A DNA stretch of 29,588 bases from JAWLCQ01 sp041687095. Lineage in GTDB: Bacteria > Planctomycetota > Phycisphaerae > SM23-33. Position 1 is the first letter of the stretch; every line of letters begins with the position of its first letter. The notes under the pieces were generated by a model. The model searched no databases. It worked only from the letters and a program-made list of their open reading frames with translations, and was not told where the DNA came from. Positions 1-10,207 of this stretch are shown piece after piece. Position numbers and translations under genes: made by a program. The stretch lies in assembly GCA_041687095.1 (NCBI GenBank), contig JAWLCQ010000047.1:1-29588 (forward strand). The letters run 5' to 3'.

Positions 1-797
1 TCGGCGCGGACGTTGACGAGGTCGCTCTGGAGCAGTTGGAGCAGCGGGTCCAGGGCGGTGCGGTCCCCGAGTTCCGCCAGGCCGCGGGCCGCGCGGACGC
101 GGACGCGGTCGTCGGAGTCCTTGAGGGCGGCGCGGAGGTCGGGGGCGGCGTCTTTGCCCGCGACGGCCGACAGCGCCCCGAGGGCGGCCTCCCGAACGCA
201 CCAGGCCTTGTGGGACCGGGCCTCGCGGAGCCGCTTGGCGTCGTCCGTCCCCGCCGTCGCCGCCGCCGCCCGCACGCCCGCGGCGATGACTTGGGAGTCG
301 TCGTAGAGGGCGAGCGTGTCAAGCACGGGCGCCAGCAGCCCGGGGAAGCGCCGGCTCTCGATGGTGCGGAAGGCGGCGATGACCAGGGCCTCCTGCGAAC
401 GCTGGGAGGCGGAGCGGAGGATGTAGGCGGCGCGGAGGCGGACCTCGATCTCGCCGGTGGCGGCGGCGCGCTTGAGGGCGCCCTCGGGCAGAACGGGCAG
501 GGCCAGCAGCTTCGCCGTCGCTTCCTCGCGGACCTGGTAACGGTCGTCCCCCAACTGCTGGATGAGCGCATCGACGGCGGCGTCGTCGGCGTTGCTGCGG
601 CAGAAGTCGATGAGGAAGCTCGACAGGCCGGCCGCGTCGGGCACGACCCCCCTGCCGCGAAGGAGGGCTTCGTGGACGGAGTCGCCCGGCTCGGCGAGGG
701 CGAGGGGGGAGCCCAGCAGCAGAGTGATCGTGAGCACGCGAGCGATGTTGCGGCAGTTCAGGCAGGACACGGCGGCACCTCCGTCCTTCGAAGTCAT
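1..797 (-). CDS. Exported HEAT-repeat protein (3' end beyond window)
   Basis: Reading the minus strand from the ATG at 797 gives an open frame to the window edge (about 265 residues, no stop), so the C-terminus is missing. Residues 1-35 look like a signal peptide: a polar start, a hydrophobic stretch VLTITLLLGSPLALA, then probable cleavage before EPGDS. The mature part is alpha-helical with HEAT-like units, for example DDRYQVREEATAKLLAL, VRLRAAYILRSAS, CVREAALGALSAVAG and DDRVRVRAARGLAELGD. HEAT solenoids are protein-binding scaffolds; no enzymatic motif is seen and no specific function is claimed. It lies 44 bp downstream of the sigma-factor gene on the same strand, so co-transcription is possible. 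A TATACT hexamer sits 6 nt before the ATG and no clear Shine-Dalgarno is present. The family call is firm; the role is unknown. Confidence 0.75.
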   Translation of the reverse strand, partial: MTSKDGGAAVSCLNCRNIARVLTITLLLGSPLALAEPGDSVHEALLRGRGVVPDAAGLSSFLIDFCRSNADDAAVDALIQQLGDDRYQVREEATAKLLALPVLPEGALKRAAATGEIEVRLRAAYILRSASQRSQEALVIAAFRTIESRRFPGLLAPVLDTLALYDDSQVIAAGVRAAAATAGTDDAKRLREARSHKAWCVREAALGALSAVAGKDAAPDLRAALKDSDDRVRVRAARGLAELGDRTALDPLLQLLQSDLVNVRA

Positions 798-803
798 GCC
801 TGA

Positions 804-809
804 AGTATA
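804..809 (-). promoter_or_regulatory. Possible -10 hexamer of HEAT gene (leaderless candidate)
   Basis: TATACT on the minus strand ends 6 nt before the ATG of the HEAT-repeat gene. If used, transcription would begin at or next to the start codon. No good -35 is visible 16-18 nt upstream, so this is weak evidence. Confidence 0.22.
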
Positions 810-841
810 CCGGGCGGGACGGAGGAGGAAAGGCCCTTTGC

Positions 842-1669
842 TCAGTCCTCCGCGTCCAGGGCCTGCTTGAGCTGAGCGAGGGCCTTCTTCTCGAGCTGGC
901 GGACCCGCTCCCGCGTCAGGCCGATGATCGCCCCGATCTCCTTGTACGTCCGCTGGGGCCCCTCGTACCCATCGAGCCCGAACCGCAGCTCGAGGATGCG
1001 GCGCTCGCGGGGCTCGATGCGGTGAAGCAGCGTCTGCACGAAGGGCACGTTGGAGGCCTGGAGGATCGCGTACTCGGGCGAGGCGGTCTTGGCGTCGCTG
1101 ATCACCTCGGAGATCGCCTGCGTCTCCTCGATCCCGAGCTGGTTGGGGGCCCCGACGGCGGTGAGGCCCTGGCGGACGATCTCGATCTGTTTGTCGGAGA
1201 GTTCCAGGGCCTTGGCGAGTTCATCCTCGCTGGGCGGGCGGCCGTTAACGGCCTCGAACTGCTTGGACTCGCGTCGCCACTTGGTGATGAGCTTGGCCAT
1301 GTAGGCGGGGATGTGGATGGGCTGCCCGGAGTTGATCATGGCGCGTTTGATGGCCTGCTTGATCCACCAGGCGGCGTAGGTGGAGAAGCGGACGCCGGCC
1401 TCGGGGTCGAATTCCTCGACCGCGCGCAGGAGCCCGAGGTTGCCCTCGGCGACGAGGTCGCCCAGCGTCATCCCGGGGTTGGAGTACTCCTTGGCGATGC
1501 GGACCACGAGGCGGAGGTTGGCGGCGACCATCTGCTCGCGGGCGATGGGGTCGCTGTGCTCGCGAATGCGGCGGGCCAGTTGCCGTTCCTGCTCCGCCGT
1601 CAGCAGCGGGGTGGCCTTGATGTGATCGAGGTACCATCCGATCCCGGTCTCTTGCGTCAGCGTCGCCAT
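842..1669 (-). CDS. RNA polymerase sigma-70 family factor (RpoD/RpoS-type, 275 aa)
   Basis: A 275-residue sigma factor that directs core RNA polymerase to promoters. The ATG at 1669 is chosen over upstream frame extensions because a perfect AGGAGG (1679-1684) lies 9 nt before it. Region 1.2 is at about 9-40 (IGWYLDHIKATPLLTAEQE). Region 2 is at about 46-113, with the core-binding and -10 motifs NLRLVVRIAKEY, DLVAEGNLGLLRAVEEFDP and FSTYAAWWIKQAIKRAM. Region 3 is at about 120-195. Region 4 is at about 215-270, with the helix-turn-helix TYKEIGAIIGLTRERVRQLE for the -35 element. Region 1.1 is absent, giving a short factor of group 1/2 type rather than an ECF sigma. It could be the main planctomycete sigma or an RpoS-like alternative; sequence alone does not decide. 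Downstream is the HEAT-repeat gene, upstream rpsA, all on the same strand. Confidence 0.93.
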   Translation of the reverse strand: MATLTQETGIGWYLDHIKATPLLTAEQERQLARRIREHSDPIAREQMVAANLRLVVRIAKEYSNPGMTLGDLVAEGNLGLLRAVEEFDPEAGVRFSTYAAWWIKQAIKRAMINSGQPIHIPAYMAKLITKWRRESKQFEAVNGRPPSEDELAKALELSDKQIEIVRQGLTAVGAPNQLGIEETQAISEVISDAKTASPEYAILQASNVPFVQTLLHRIEPRERRILELRFGLDGYEGPQRTYKEIGAIIGLTRERVRQLEKKALAQLKQALDAED

Positions 1670-2102
1670 GCTGGAAATCCTCCTGCGTTTCCTCCGGGCG
1701 ATGCAGACCTCGCCCTCGCCACGCCACGCACGCGTGACACTGAGTGCATCGGAACAAGAGCGGGGAGACTTGAGAAGCACAGCGCGGGCTGCGCCCGCTC
1801 CCAATTTCGATTGTCGATTTTGGATTTTCGATTGGGCTGTCGCCCCTACCGTGGCCCCAATCGAAGTGAACGCCGTTTGAGGACCAGGAAACATCCTCGA
1901 AAGAGTGAGAATCTTGCGCGTTTGCAGTGCAGGGCGGGGAAACGGGGTTCTGAGGAGCCATCTCCCCCTGGCGATCTCCGGGTTTCGCAACCGCTCGCAA
2001 TTCCCCGACCCCCCGTCCTTCCGCGCGCAAGAACGCGGGGCGGGGAAGCGTGGTGCTTCCCCGCCCCGCGGGGTGGGTTCCTTCAGGATCCGATCGCCTC
2101 GG
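1670..2102. other. Intergenic region between sigma gene and rpsA
   Basis: No convincing gene. It holds the sigma-gene ribosome binding site, an AT-richer patch at about 1800-1836 in which ATTTTCGATT-like words recur, a TAGGGGCGACAGCCC-type phrase next to it on the minus strand, and the rpsA terminator hairpin. The short degenerate words look like remnants of dispersed intergenic repeats. Confidence 0.5.
2034..2070 (-). terminator. Strong GC hairpin downstream of rpsA
   Basis: A perfect 16-bp inverted repeat (2034-2049 with 2055-2070) with a 5-nt loop, 33 nt beyond the rpsA stop on the minus strand. The following minus-strand bases are TTCTTG, so the U-tract is weak, but position and stability fit a transcription terminator. 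Confidence 0.6.
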
Positions 2103-3953
<1,851 letters not shown>

Positions 3954-4133
3954 CTGTATCCGTGACTTTCTGTTTGCCAATGCCGCGGGGAAGCCCCCGT
4001 TCCCATTGAACCGGGCCCCGCGCCCGCCGATTCCTGCCCGGCGAGAGGGCGGCCGGACCACCCGGCCTGCGTACGATGCACCCTCCCCGCCCTTCCCGGA
4101 ATGTCACGCCGGAACGAGCGCGGAGAACTTAGG

Positions 4134-4162
4134 ATTCTACGGCCTTTGCAAACCGTCCGCAA
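4134..4162 (-). promoter_or_regulatory. Candidate rpsA promoter
   Basis: On the minus strand, TTGCGG (4162-4157), a 17-nt spacer and TAGAAT (4139-4134). The -10 matches consensus at 5 of 6 positions and the -35 at 3 of 6, with ideal spacing, upstream of rpsA. Confidence 0.38.
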
Positions 4163-4318
4163 TGCAATTCCCGCTCCGTTTTGCCGCACCACTCATACGC
4201 GTTCCCGTTGGTTCTCGGGCGGGTGCCGTGGACTGCGAAGCGCAGCGGGGCAACTGCATCCGATCGACACGGCCTGCGAAGTACCTGGGGGGCGTTTCGC
4301 CTCTAGAATAATCCGGTA

Positions 4319-4348
4319 CGCCGGGCCGCGGTTGCGGGCGGCCCGGCG
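4319..4348 (+). promoter_or_regulatory. Hairpin in esterase leader
   Basis: A perfect 11-bp inverted repeat (4319-4329 with 4338-4348), 8-nt loop, about 10 nt after a TAGAAT -10-like word (4304-4309). It would form at the very 5' end of the esterase mRNA. No -35 is visible. It could be an mRNA-stabilising stem or chance GC pairing. Confidence 0.3.
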
Positions 4349-4454
4349 GCGTGGGCCTCCGAGGTTCCAAAGGGGGACTGCCGCCCGTCTCGCCGCCCAT
4401 GCCAGACGCGCCCGCGACGGTCCGGCCGGACGAGGCCGGGCGAGGAGACACGGC

Positions 4455-6311
4455 ATGCTGCACCGGATGAACCGCCGCCCCCTGCTCGCGGGGGCGGTGC
4501 TGCTCGGGATGTGGATGGCGTCGGCGGAACTGGAGGCCCAGACGCCCGACTACCGGGACGTCGTCTACGCGACGGTCAACGGGGTCCCGCTGCACCTGGA
4601 CGTCTACCTGCCCGACGAGGACCTCTGGAACACCGCCCGCCCGGTCGTCGTCTGGATCCACGGGGGCGCCTGGCAGGGGGGCGACAAGGCGGACTCGCCC
4701 ATTCCCGCCCTGCCGCTGCTGGACGAAGGCATCGCCGTCGTCTCCATCAACTACCGCCTCACCCGCGACAGCCGCTTCCCCAACCGCACCTTCCCCGCCC
4801 AGATCCACGACTGCAAGGGCGCGGTCCGCTTCGTCCGCGCCCACGCCGACGACTACGGGCTCGACTCCGATCGGCTGGGCGTGTGGGGTATGTCCGCGGG
4901 GGGGCACCTGGCGGCCATGCTGGGCCTGACGGGCGGGAAAGCGGACCTGGAGGGCACGGTGGGAGGTAACCTGAACTTCAGCAGCACCCCGCTGGTGACG
5001 GTTGACTACTTCGGGCCCACCGAGTTGTGGACCCAGGGCGGGTTCCACGATCAGGCGAGCAGCCCCGACTCCCGCTTCCTGGGCCACTCGCTGGGCGACA
5101 TCAAGGCCAACTGGGACAACCCCTCCGCCCCCTATCCCGAACTCCGCCGGCGGACGGAGGCCGCCAGCCCCGTCACCCACGTCGATCCCTCCGACGGTCC
5201 GATCTTCATCGCCCACGGGACGGCCGACGACAACATCCCCTACAGCCAGAGCGTCACCCTTGCCAATGCCCTGCAGGCGGCCGGGGTGGAGTACCAGTTC
5301 CACACCGTCGCCAACGCCGGGCACAACCTCGACGCCATGCCCCACGACCTGGCGAGGACCTTCCTGATGGACCACCTCCTGATCGCCCCCGCCGCGCGGG
5401 TCTGGTCCGGCGGAGGGGACGGCGCCGACTGGTACGATCCGCTCAACTGGACCGTCACGGGCGATCCGCAGGGCTATGACGACCTGACCGTCCTCGACGG
5501 GTCCCCCACCGCCTCCAAGTTCGTGCGGGTGCAGAGCGGGGGGCGGATCACCGTCGGAGCGGAGGGGGCGTTCACGGTGTCCGACCTGCGGGTCGATGGC
5601 GGAACGGTCACGGTCAGCGGCGGCGGGGTGTTGACGGCGGAGGGTTTGCGGATCGACAGCGGGACGGTCACGGTCAACAGCGGCGGGGTGCTGACGGCGG
5701 CGGACCTGCAGGCCGGGGGGGGGACGCTGGTGGTCAACGGCGGGGGCGTGATCACCCTCGCGGGAGACGGGAGCACCATCGCCCTCGCGGACCCCGGGTC
5801 GCTCACCATCGTCTCCGGGGGAGGCGTGGACCTTCGCGGGGGGCGGATGCTCATGGGGTACGAATCGGACCCCGACGACGCCATCGGGCGGATGTGGAAC
5901 TGGCTCGTCCGCGGGAGGCTCTTCACGACGGAAACGCACCCGCTCAAGGGCCTGGGCGGATTCGACGACGCCGCCGAGCGGATCATCCGCGTGGCGTTCA
6001 CCTGGAAGGGCGACGCGGACTGCGACTTCGACGTCGACCTGGACGATCTGGCCCAGTTGGCGGCCCACTACGGGCAGTCGAAGAACGCCGAGTGGCACGA
6101 CGGGGACTTCGACGGGGACGGCGACGTGGACCTCGACGACCTGGTGCTGCTGGGGACGCTCTGGGGCCAGACCACCGCCGATCCCCTGTCGGGCCCGGCC
6201 GCTCTCGCGCCCGAACCCGCCGCCGCCGGACTGCTGCTGCTGTTCCTCCCAACGCTACGGAGGCGGAGGCGGTCCGCGCCCGGCGGATCGGGCCGGCGGC
6301 GCCGGGCGTGA
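4455..6311 (+). CDS. Secreted alpha/beta-hydrolase (esterase/lipase) with dockerin and PEP-CTERM-type tail
   Basis: A 618-residue exported protein. The ATG at 4455 follows GAGGAGA by 6 nt and opens a signal peptide (RRPLLAGAVLLGMWMASA). Residues ~30-310 are a BD-FAE/HSL-like alpha/beta-hydrolase: oxyanion motif HGGAW (69-73), nucleophile elbow GMSAGG with Ser147, acid Asp258 in HGTADDNIP and His290 in AGHNL, so the triad is complete. Residues ~320-500 start with the ADWYDPLNW phrase seen in planctomycete surface proteins and continue as glycine/valine repeats of the GGTVTVSGGGVLTA type, probably a beta-helix. Residues ~518-569 form a type I dockerin with two calcium loops (DADCDFDVDLDDL and DFDGDGDVDLDDL). 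The end (from ~585) is PEP, a hydrophobic stretch and an arginine cluster, as in PEP-CTERM sorting tails. Carboxylester substrates such as acetylated or feruloylated polysaccharides are an inference. No operon partner. Confidence 0.87.
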   Translation: MLHRMNRRPLLAGAVLLGMWMASAELEAQTPDYRDVVYATVNGVPLHLDVYLPDEDLWNTARPVVVWIHGGAWQGGDKADSPIPALPLLDEGIAVVSINYRLTRDSRFPNRTFPAQIHDCKGAVRFVRAHADDYGLDSDRLGVWGMSAGGHLAAMLGLTGGKADLEGTVGGNLNFSSTPLVTVDYFGPTELWTQGGFHDQASSPDSRFLGHSLGDIKANWDNPSAPYPELRRRTEAASPVTHVDPSDGPIFIAHGTADDNIPYSQSVTLANALQAAGVEYQFHTVANAGHNLDAMPHDLARTFLMDHLLIAPAARVWSGGGDGADWYDPLNWTVTGDPQGYDDLTVLDGSPTASKFVRVQSGGRITVGAEGAFTVSDLRVDGGTVTVSGGGVLTAEGLRIDSGTVTVNSGGVLTAADLQAGGGTLVVNGGGVITLAGDGSTIALADPGSLTIVSGGGVDLRGGRMLMGYESDPDDAIGRMWNWLVRGRLFTTETHPLKGLGGFDDAAERIIRVAFTWKGDADCDFDVDLDDLAQLAAHYGQSKNAEWHDGDFDGDGDVDLDDLVLLGTLWGQTTADPLSGPAALAPEPAAAGLLLLFLPTLRRRRRSAPGGSGRRRRA

Positions 6312-6485
6312 GGGCCTGTATCCTGATCATATGTTTGCGCATCCAGGCATGGAATGGCCGATGCGTCCCCCTTGCGATGGTCCCCGCCCCTCGTTGTTCT
6401 ACACATCTCGGCGTGCCGATGTCCCGAGCGCGTGCGACGCTTCAAACCCGTTCGACGCCTCAAACGCGTGGGACGCCCCGCGCGC

Positions 6486-6509
6486 GTTGGGGGTCTCCTG
6501 ACCCCCAAC
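6486..6509. repeat. Perfect hairpin repeat, copy 1
   Basis: A 24-nt element with 10-bp perfect stem GTTGGGGGTC/GACCCCCAAC and TCCT loop. Identical copies lie at 29238-29261 and 29447-29470, each followed by GTCCCGGAACGAGCG. Confidence 0.85.
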
Positions 6510-6661
6510 GTCCCGGAACGAGCGAGATGTCTCCGCGATAGCGTTATGGCGGCGCTTCGGTCGCGGCGGCCCTTCGACAAGCTCAGGACCACGCCGCCGC
6601 CGCGATGGGGGCGCTCCAACAACGCTGCCGCGGAGGCGTCCCTCACCCCTCCCGGACGCCG

Positions 6662-6719
6662 GGGGTCAGGAGACCCCCGGCGCAGGAGGTAGGGTCAGGA
6701 GACCCCCGGCGCAGGAGGT
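6662..6719. repeat. 29-bp tandem duplication
   Basis: Two consecutive 29-nt copies (6662-6690 and 6691-6719), differing only at the first base, each containing GGTCAGGAGACCCCCGGCG. The first copy is part of a 24-nt perfect palindrome at 6658-6681 related to the 6486 hairpin. Confidence 0.85.
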
Positions 6720-6838
6720 GCGCGCGTTGCCCCGCGCGTTGCGAGTCGGGAGACCCGAGACGCAGGCGCGTGCGAGACGTGTAGAACAACGAAGGTCCCG
6801 CCCCCCACCCTCACGCAGGGCGCAAGGCCCGCCCGCAC

Positions 6839-9800
6839 CTACCGCACGCCGCCGCCGGTGGGGTTCTTGGCGTCGATGCGGTCCGTCTGGCGATACCAGA
6901 GGAACTCGTCGGCGGTCTGGCGGTAGCTCTTGCGGGTCTGGAGGTTCTCGAGGGTCAGTACGGCCTTGCGGGCGGCGGAGCCCAGCATGCGGACGATGTC
7001 GGTCTTGCGGTCGTAGGAGAGGGCATGGCAGAGGGCGTCCCGCGTCTCGACTTGCCCGTCCCGCAGGTGGACGTCCCCGGTCGCCAGGAAGCTCTGCACC
7101 TCGCCCACGCCCGGGCCCTCGGTGGGCTGGCCCTCGACCGAACGATCGTCCTTCGCATCGGGATCGGCGAAGGTGGCGAAGAGCTTGCTGCAGCTCAGCG
7201 AGGTGGAGCGGCCTCGCGTCAGCGTGCCCCATTCGGGCAGCGGATACCGGGACTTTCGCCCCACGAAGCGGCCGCTGAGGAGCTTGGTCTCGACGTTCCC
7301 CACCAACGTCACGTTCCGCGCCTTGCGTTCCTTGGCGTTGGGGTCCCCGGGCGCGGCGGCGGGACCGGGATCGGCCTTCTGCTCCAGGCTCATGAGTTCG
7401 GACCACTGGAAGTAGCTCTGGAAGGGCCGCTCGATGTCATCGCCCATCGCCTCGGAAGGCTTGGCGTCGCGGGACTCGGGCGGGCGGTAATCGGCGATGG
7501 CGAACGTCCCGGGCCCGTCCACGTTGATCGCTCCGGTGGCGGCATCGTAGACGAGGGAGGGGCCCGGGGACCCGCCGCGCCCCCCCCGCCGCGGGCTGGC
7601 GGCCGGGAAGGACTCGGGCACCGTCATGTGCAGCAGCCGCAGCAGCGTGCCCTGTGCGTCCACCTCGTGCGAGTAGACGTTCACGCCCTCGCGGGCCGTC
7701 ATCGCCGCGATCCGCCGGCCGCTCATGTCGTCCATCCCCGCGAACAGGCGGCTCGCGCGCTTCGTGGACCCGTCCTTGGGCGCCGGCGCGGCCCCGTCGT
7801 GTTCGCCCTCGTCCTGGCCCTGGGGGGCGGGCTCGAAGCGGACGGTCATGGCCCCGCAGTCGATCCGGTCATTGCCGCTCCGCAGCTTCACGTCCCGGGC
7901 GAAGTGGACCTCGTTGGTCCGCGAGTCGCCCTCCATGCCCCCCTTCCAGGTGAGTTGGATCGCGCGTTTCTCCGTCAGCGTCTCGCCCCGCAGGCCCTTG
8001 TCCGTCAGGAACGCCAACTCCCCCGGGCCGTTGGCGTCGATCGAATAGCCCTCGATGGCGTTGTTGGGATCGTTGGGCGTCACGTGCTCGACGAGGCGGA
8101 GGTGGTCGCCCTGGATCCGGTTGCCCCCCTGCGTGACGACGGCCGGGACGCCGTACAGGTCCGCGGTGTGGTCGGCGGCGACGAGCTTGGCGAGGTCGCA
8201 GGTGACGACCGTCGGGAGGCTGTTGGGGTCCTGGGGGTCCGCGAGCTTGGTCAGCTTGACGCTCCCGGCGGCCGTGACGGTGCTGACGTCGGCATTTGCG
8301 AACGGACCGTCCGACTCCGCGCCCGCGCCACGTTCGCCCTTGCGCTTGGCGGGGCGGTCGGGGGGTTGATCGGAGGGCTCCTTGAAGACGACGGTGGCGG
8401 TGTCGGCGAGGATCTGGGTGTCGTCGAGTTGCCCGCGGACCCTGCCGGTGGCCGTGGCGGAGGAGAGGTAGTCGCGCCCGGCGGCGCTTCGCTTGGTGTA
8501 GACGAAGAGTTCGTCGCAGTCGAGGCGGTCCCCGCCCTGGGAGCTGCGGAGCTGCACCTCCCCGACGAAGTGCCCCTCCTGGAAGGACTGGGTCTCGCGG
8601 GGCGTTCCGTCCTTATCGATGACGGTGACGGGCTCGATCCGGGCGGTGGCGTGGTCCTTCCAGACGATGAGGTCGTCGTCGCCCTCCGGGGGGGCGAGGG
8701 CGACGTCCACGAGGCCGTGGTCCTGAAGGGCCTGGCGGCGTTGGGCGAGGGCGTTGGGATCGCGGTGGCGGCGCATGTGCCCGGGACCGTCGAGGTGGGC
8801 GATGTTGCTCGCGTCGAAGCGGATGGTGGCGGAGACGGCTTCCTGCCCGTCGGGGAGGACGAGGTAGGCGGGAGCGTCGGGGGTCCCGAGGAGTTCCCCC
8901 GACCGCACCGGACCGCGGCGCGGGGCGGACGCATCGGCCGCCCCGGCGGGCGCGGGGTCCTGGCGGTAACGCAGTTCGCGGCAGACGGCGGCGGACTCAT
9001 CGTCCCACAGGACGACGCGCTTGCCCTCGGCGGTGACGTGGAAGCGGTCCTCGGACGCATCGGGATCGTGGCGGAGCGGCCGCAACTCCAGCGGCCCGCT
9101 CCAGGTGATCACCGTGCTGCCGTCCTTCTGGCCCTCGGCCGGGGGGGCATCTGCGGACTCCCCCCCCGCCACGGGGGCCTCGGGGGCCGGAGCGGGCGCA
9201 TCGCCGGAGGGGGCCTTCTCCTTCCGACCGTCGCGGAGGCTCTCGCCCAGGTCGCCGAGGAAGCTGAACTCGATCCGCAGGCGATCCGCCCCGGCGAGGT
9301 GGCGGTTGCCCGAGTCGACGCGGACCTGGCCGTTGAACACGGCGGCGTAGACGTTGCTGGCCTTCGCTTCGGCCGTGTCGGCCGCGGGCGCCGACGGGGT
9401 GAGAGGCGCGGGGGGCGTGACCGGAGCGGGGACCGACGGATCCGCCGTCCCGCCCGTCTCCGTCGCGTCGTCCGACAGCGAGAGCACGTCCAGGTCCATC
9501 GCCCCGTTGTGGATGGTCATCATCTCGCCCTCATCCATCCGCAGATGCACGAGTTCGCGCGGGGCCTCTCGCCACTTGATGGTGAGCCCCCGCCCGACGA
9601 TGTCCGCCTCGCGGGAGAAAATGGTGACCTTGGCCTCGGTGGTGATGAGGAGTTGATCGTTGTCGAAGAACACGTGGTCGGTGAAGATGCGGACGACCTC
9701 CTCCTGAAGGCGTTCGCGCGTGCTCTTCCTGGGGTGCGGGCGGTCCGGGGCCGTTCCGCGGTCGAAGTACACCTCGACGTTGCCCCAGAGCTTCCCGTTT

Positions 9801-10207
9801 CGCACGCTGGCGCCGCCCGCGGTCTCGTCGGCCGACACCTCCCCGCGATCGGCGAAGAGGTAGATCCGCTGCCCGTCCTTCTGGTAGAGGACGGCGGTGG
9901 GGTTCGTGCCCGCGTAGGTCCCGTCGGACCGCTTGTCCCACTCCTGGAGGGTGTAGACGCCCTGGAGGCGGCCCTGCTTGTCGTACTGGTGGAGATCGAG
10001 CCCGCCCCCGGCGTCCCCCTCGGCGGGGCGGGAGGTGGCGCCCGCGGTCGCCGGGGGATTCAGGACGAGCCCTTTCTCTCCGAGGTTGGCGTTTCGGTGG
10101 GATTGCGGGGTGAGGGCGACCTCCGGAGCGGCGGTGAGCTGGTAGACGTAGAAGGCCCCCAGGAGCACCGCGAATGACCCGATCAGGAGCAGGAGCTTGC
10201 GTTTCAT
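6839..10207 (-). CDS. Giant LptC/OstA(LptA)-like LPS transport protein
   Basis: A 1122-residue protein with an N-terminal membrane anchor (MKRKLLLLIGSFAVLLGAFYVYQL) and a long periplasmic region. The body repeats OstA/LptA-like beta units, seen as phrases such as QRIYLFADRGEVSADE, VRIFTDHVFFDNDQLLITT, YAAVFNGQVRVDSGNRHLAG and NEVHFARDVKLRSGNDRID, separated by proline/alanine-rich linkers. LptC and LptA form the periplasmic bridge that carries lipopolysaccharide from the inner to the outer membrane. Escherichia coli LptC and LptA are each under 200 residues, so this is several times longer and may combine both roles in one chain; that is inference. The ATG at 10207 overlaps the kdsC stop by 4 nt (ATGA), indicating translational coupling with Kdo synthesis. 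No lptB ATPase gene follows in the window; the next 500 bp are repeats. Family confidence is good, exact subunit identity uncertain. Confidence 0.72.
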   Translation of the reverse strand: MKRKLLLLIGSFAVLLGAFYVYQLTAAPEVALTPQSHRNANLGEKGLVLNPPATAGATSRPAEGDAGGGLDLHQYDKQGRLQGVYTLQEWDKRSDGTYAGTNPTAVLYQKDGQRIYLFADRGEVSADETAGGASVRNGKLWGNVEVYFDRGTAPDRPHPRKSTRERLQEEVVRIFTDHVFFDNDQLLITTEAKVTIFSREADIVGRGLTIKWREAPRELVHLRMDEGEMMTIHNGAMDLDVLSLSDDATETGGTADPSVPAPVTPPAPLTPSAPAADTAEAKASNVYAAVFNGQVRVDSGNRHLAGADRLRIEFSFLGDLGESLRDGRKEKAPSGDAPAPAPEAPVAGGESADAPPAEGQKDGSTVITWSGPLELRPLRHDPDASEDRFHVTAEGKRVVLWDDESAAVCRELRYRQDPAPAGAADASAPRRGPVRSGELLGTPDAPAYLVLPDGQEAVSATIRFDASNIAHLDGPGHMRRHRDPNALAQRRQALQDHGLVDVALAPPEGDDDLIVWKDHATARIEPVTVIDKDGTPRETQSFQEGHFVGEVQLRSSQGGDRLDCDELFVYTKRSAAGRDYLSSATATGRVRGQLDDTQILADTATVVFKEPSDQPPDRPAKRKGERGAGAESDGPFANADVSTVTAAGSVKLTKLADPQDPNSLPTVVTCDLAKLVAADHTADLYGVPAVVTQGGNRIQGDHLRLVEHVTPNDPNNAIEGYSIDANGPGELAFLTDKGLRGETLTEKRAIQLTWKGGMEGDSRTNEVHFARDVKLRSGNDRIDCGAMTVRFEPAPQGQDEGEHDGAAPAPKDGSTKRASRLFAGMDDMSGRRIAAMTAREGVNVYSHEVDAQGTLLRLLHMTVPESFPAASPRRGGRGGSPGPSLVYDAATGAINVDGPGTFAIADYRPPESRDAKPSEAMGDDIERPFQSYFQWSELMSLEQKADPGPAAAPGDPNAKERKARNVTLVGNVETKLLSGRFVGRKSRYPLPEWGTLTRGRSTSLSCSKLFATFADPDAKDDRSVEGQPTEGPGVGEVQSFLATGDVHLRDGQVETRDALCHALSYDRKTDIVRMLGSAARKAVLTLENLQTRKSYRQTADEFLWYRQTDRIDAKNPTGGGVR

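Larger units (their letters stand above)
3954..4454. other. Divergent intergenic region between rpsA and the esterase gene
   Basis: No gene supported. It contains the candidate rpsA promoter, a TAGAAT word at 4304-4309 facing the esterase, a GC-rich hairpin at 4319-4348, and the esterase ribosome binding site GAGGAGA (4442-4448). The rpsA leader would be about 175 nt if the promoter call is right. Confidence 0.5.
6312..6838. repeat. Dispersed-repeat block downstream of the esterase and lpt-like genes
   Basis: No gene supported. Convergent intergenic DNA built from repeats shared with 29190-29588: phrases such as GCGTGCGACGC, the hairpin at 6486-6509, GTCCCGGAACGAGCG, GATAGCGTTATGGCGGCGCT, GGGCGCTCCAAC and CTGCCGCGGAGGCG occur in the same order in both places. 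It also holds CCTTCGACAAGCTCAGG (6571-6587), a short word I recall as widespread in intergenic DNA of many environmental bacteria, and a 29-bp tandem duplication. Confidence 0.7.

Noticed and set aside
4137..6098. 653-residue minus-strand open frame opposite the esterase
   Set aside because: Shadow of the esterase gene; the plus-strand product has complete catalytic and dockerin motifs.
7025..10177. 1050-residue open frame on the plus strand opposite the lpt-like gene
   Set aside because: GC-rich third positions suppress stops on the opposite strand; the protein is low-complexity and the minus-strand product has a signal anchor, OstA units and operon coupling.
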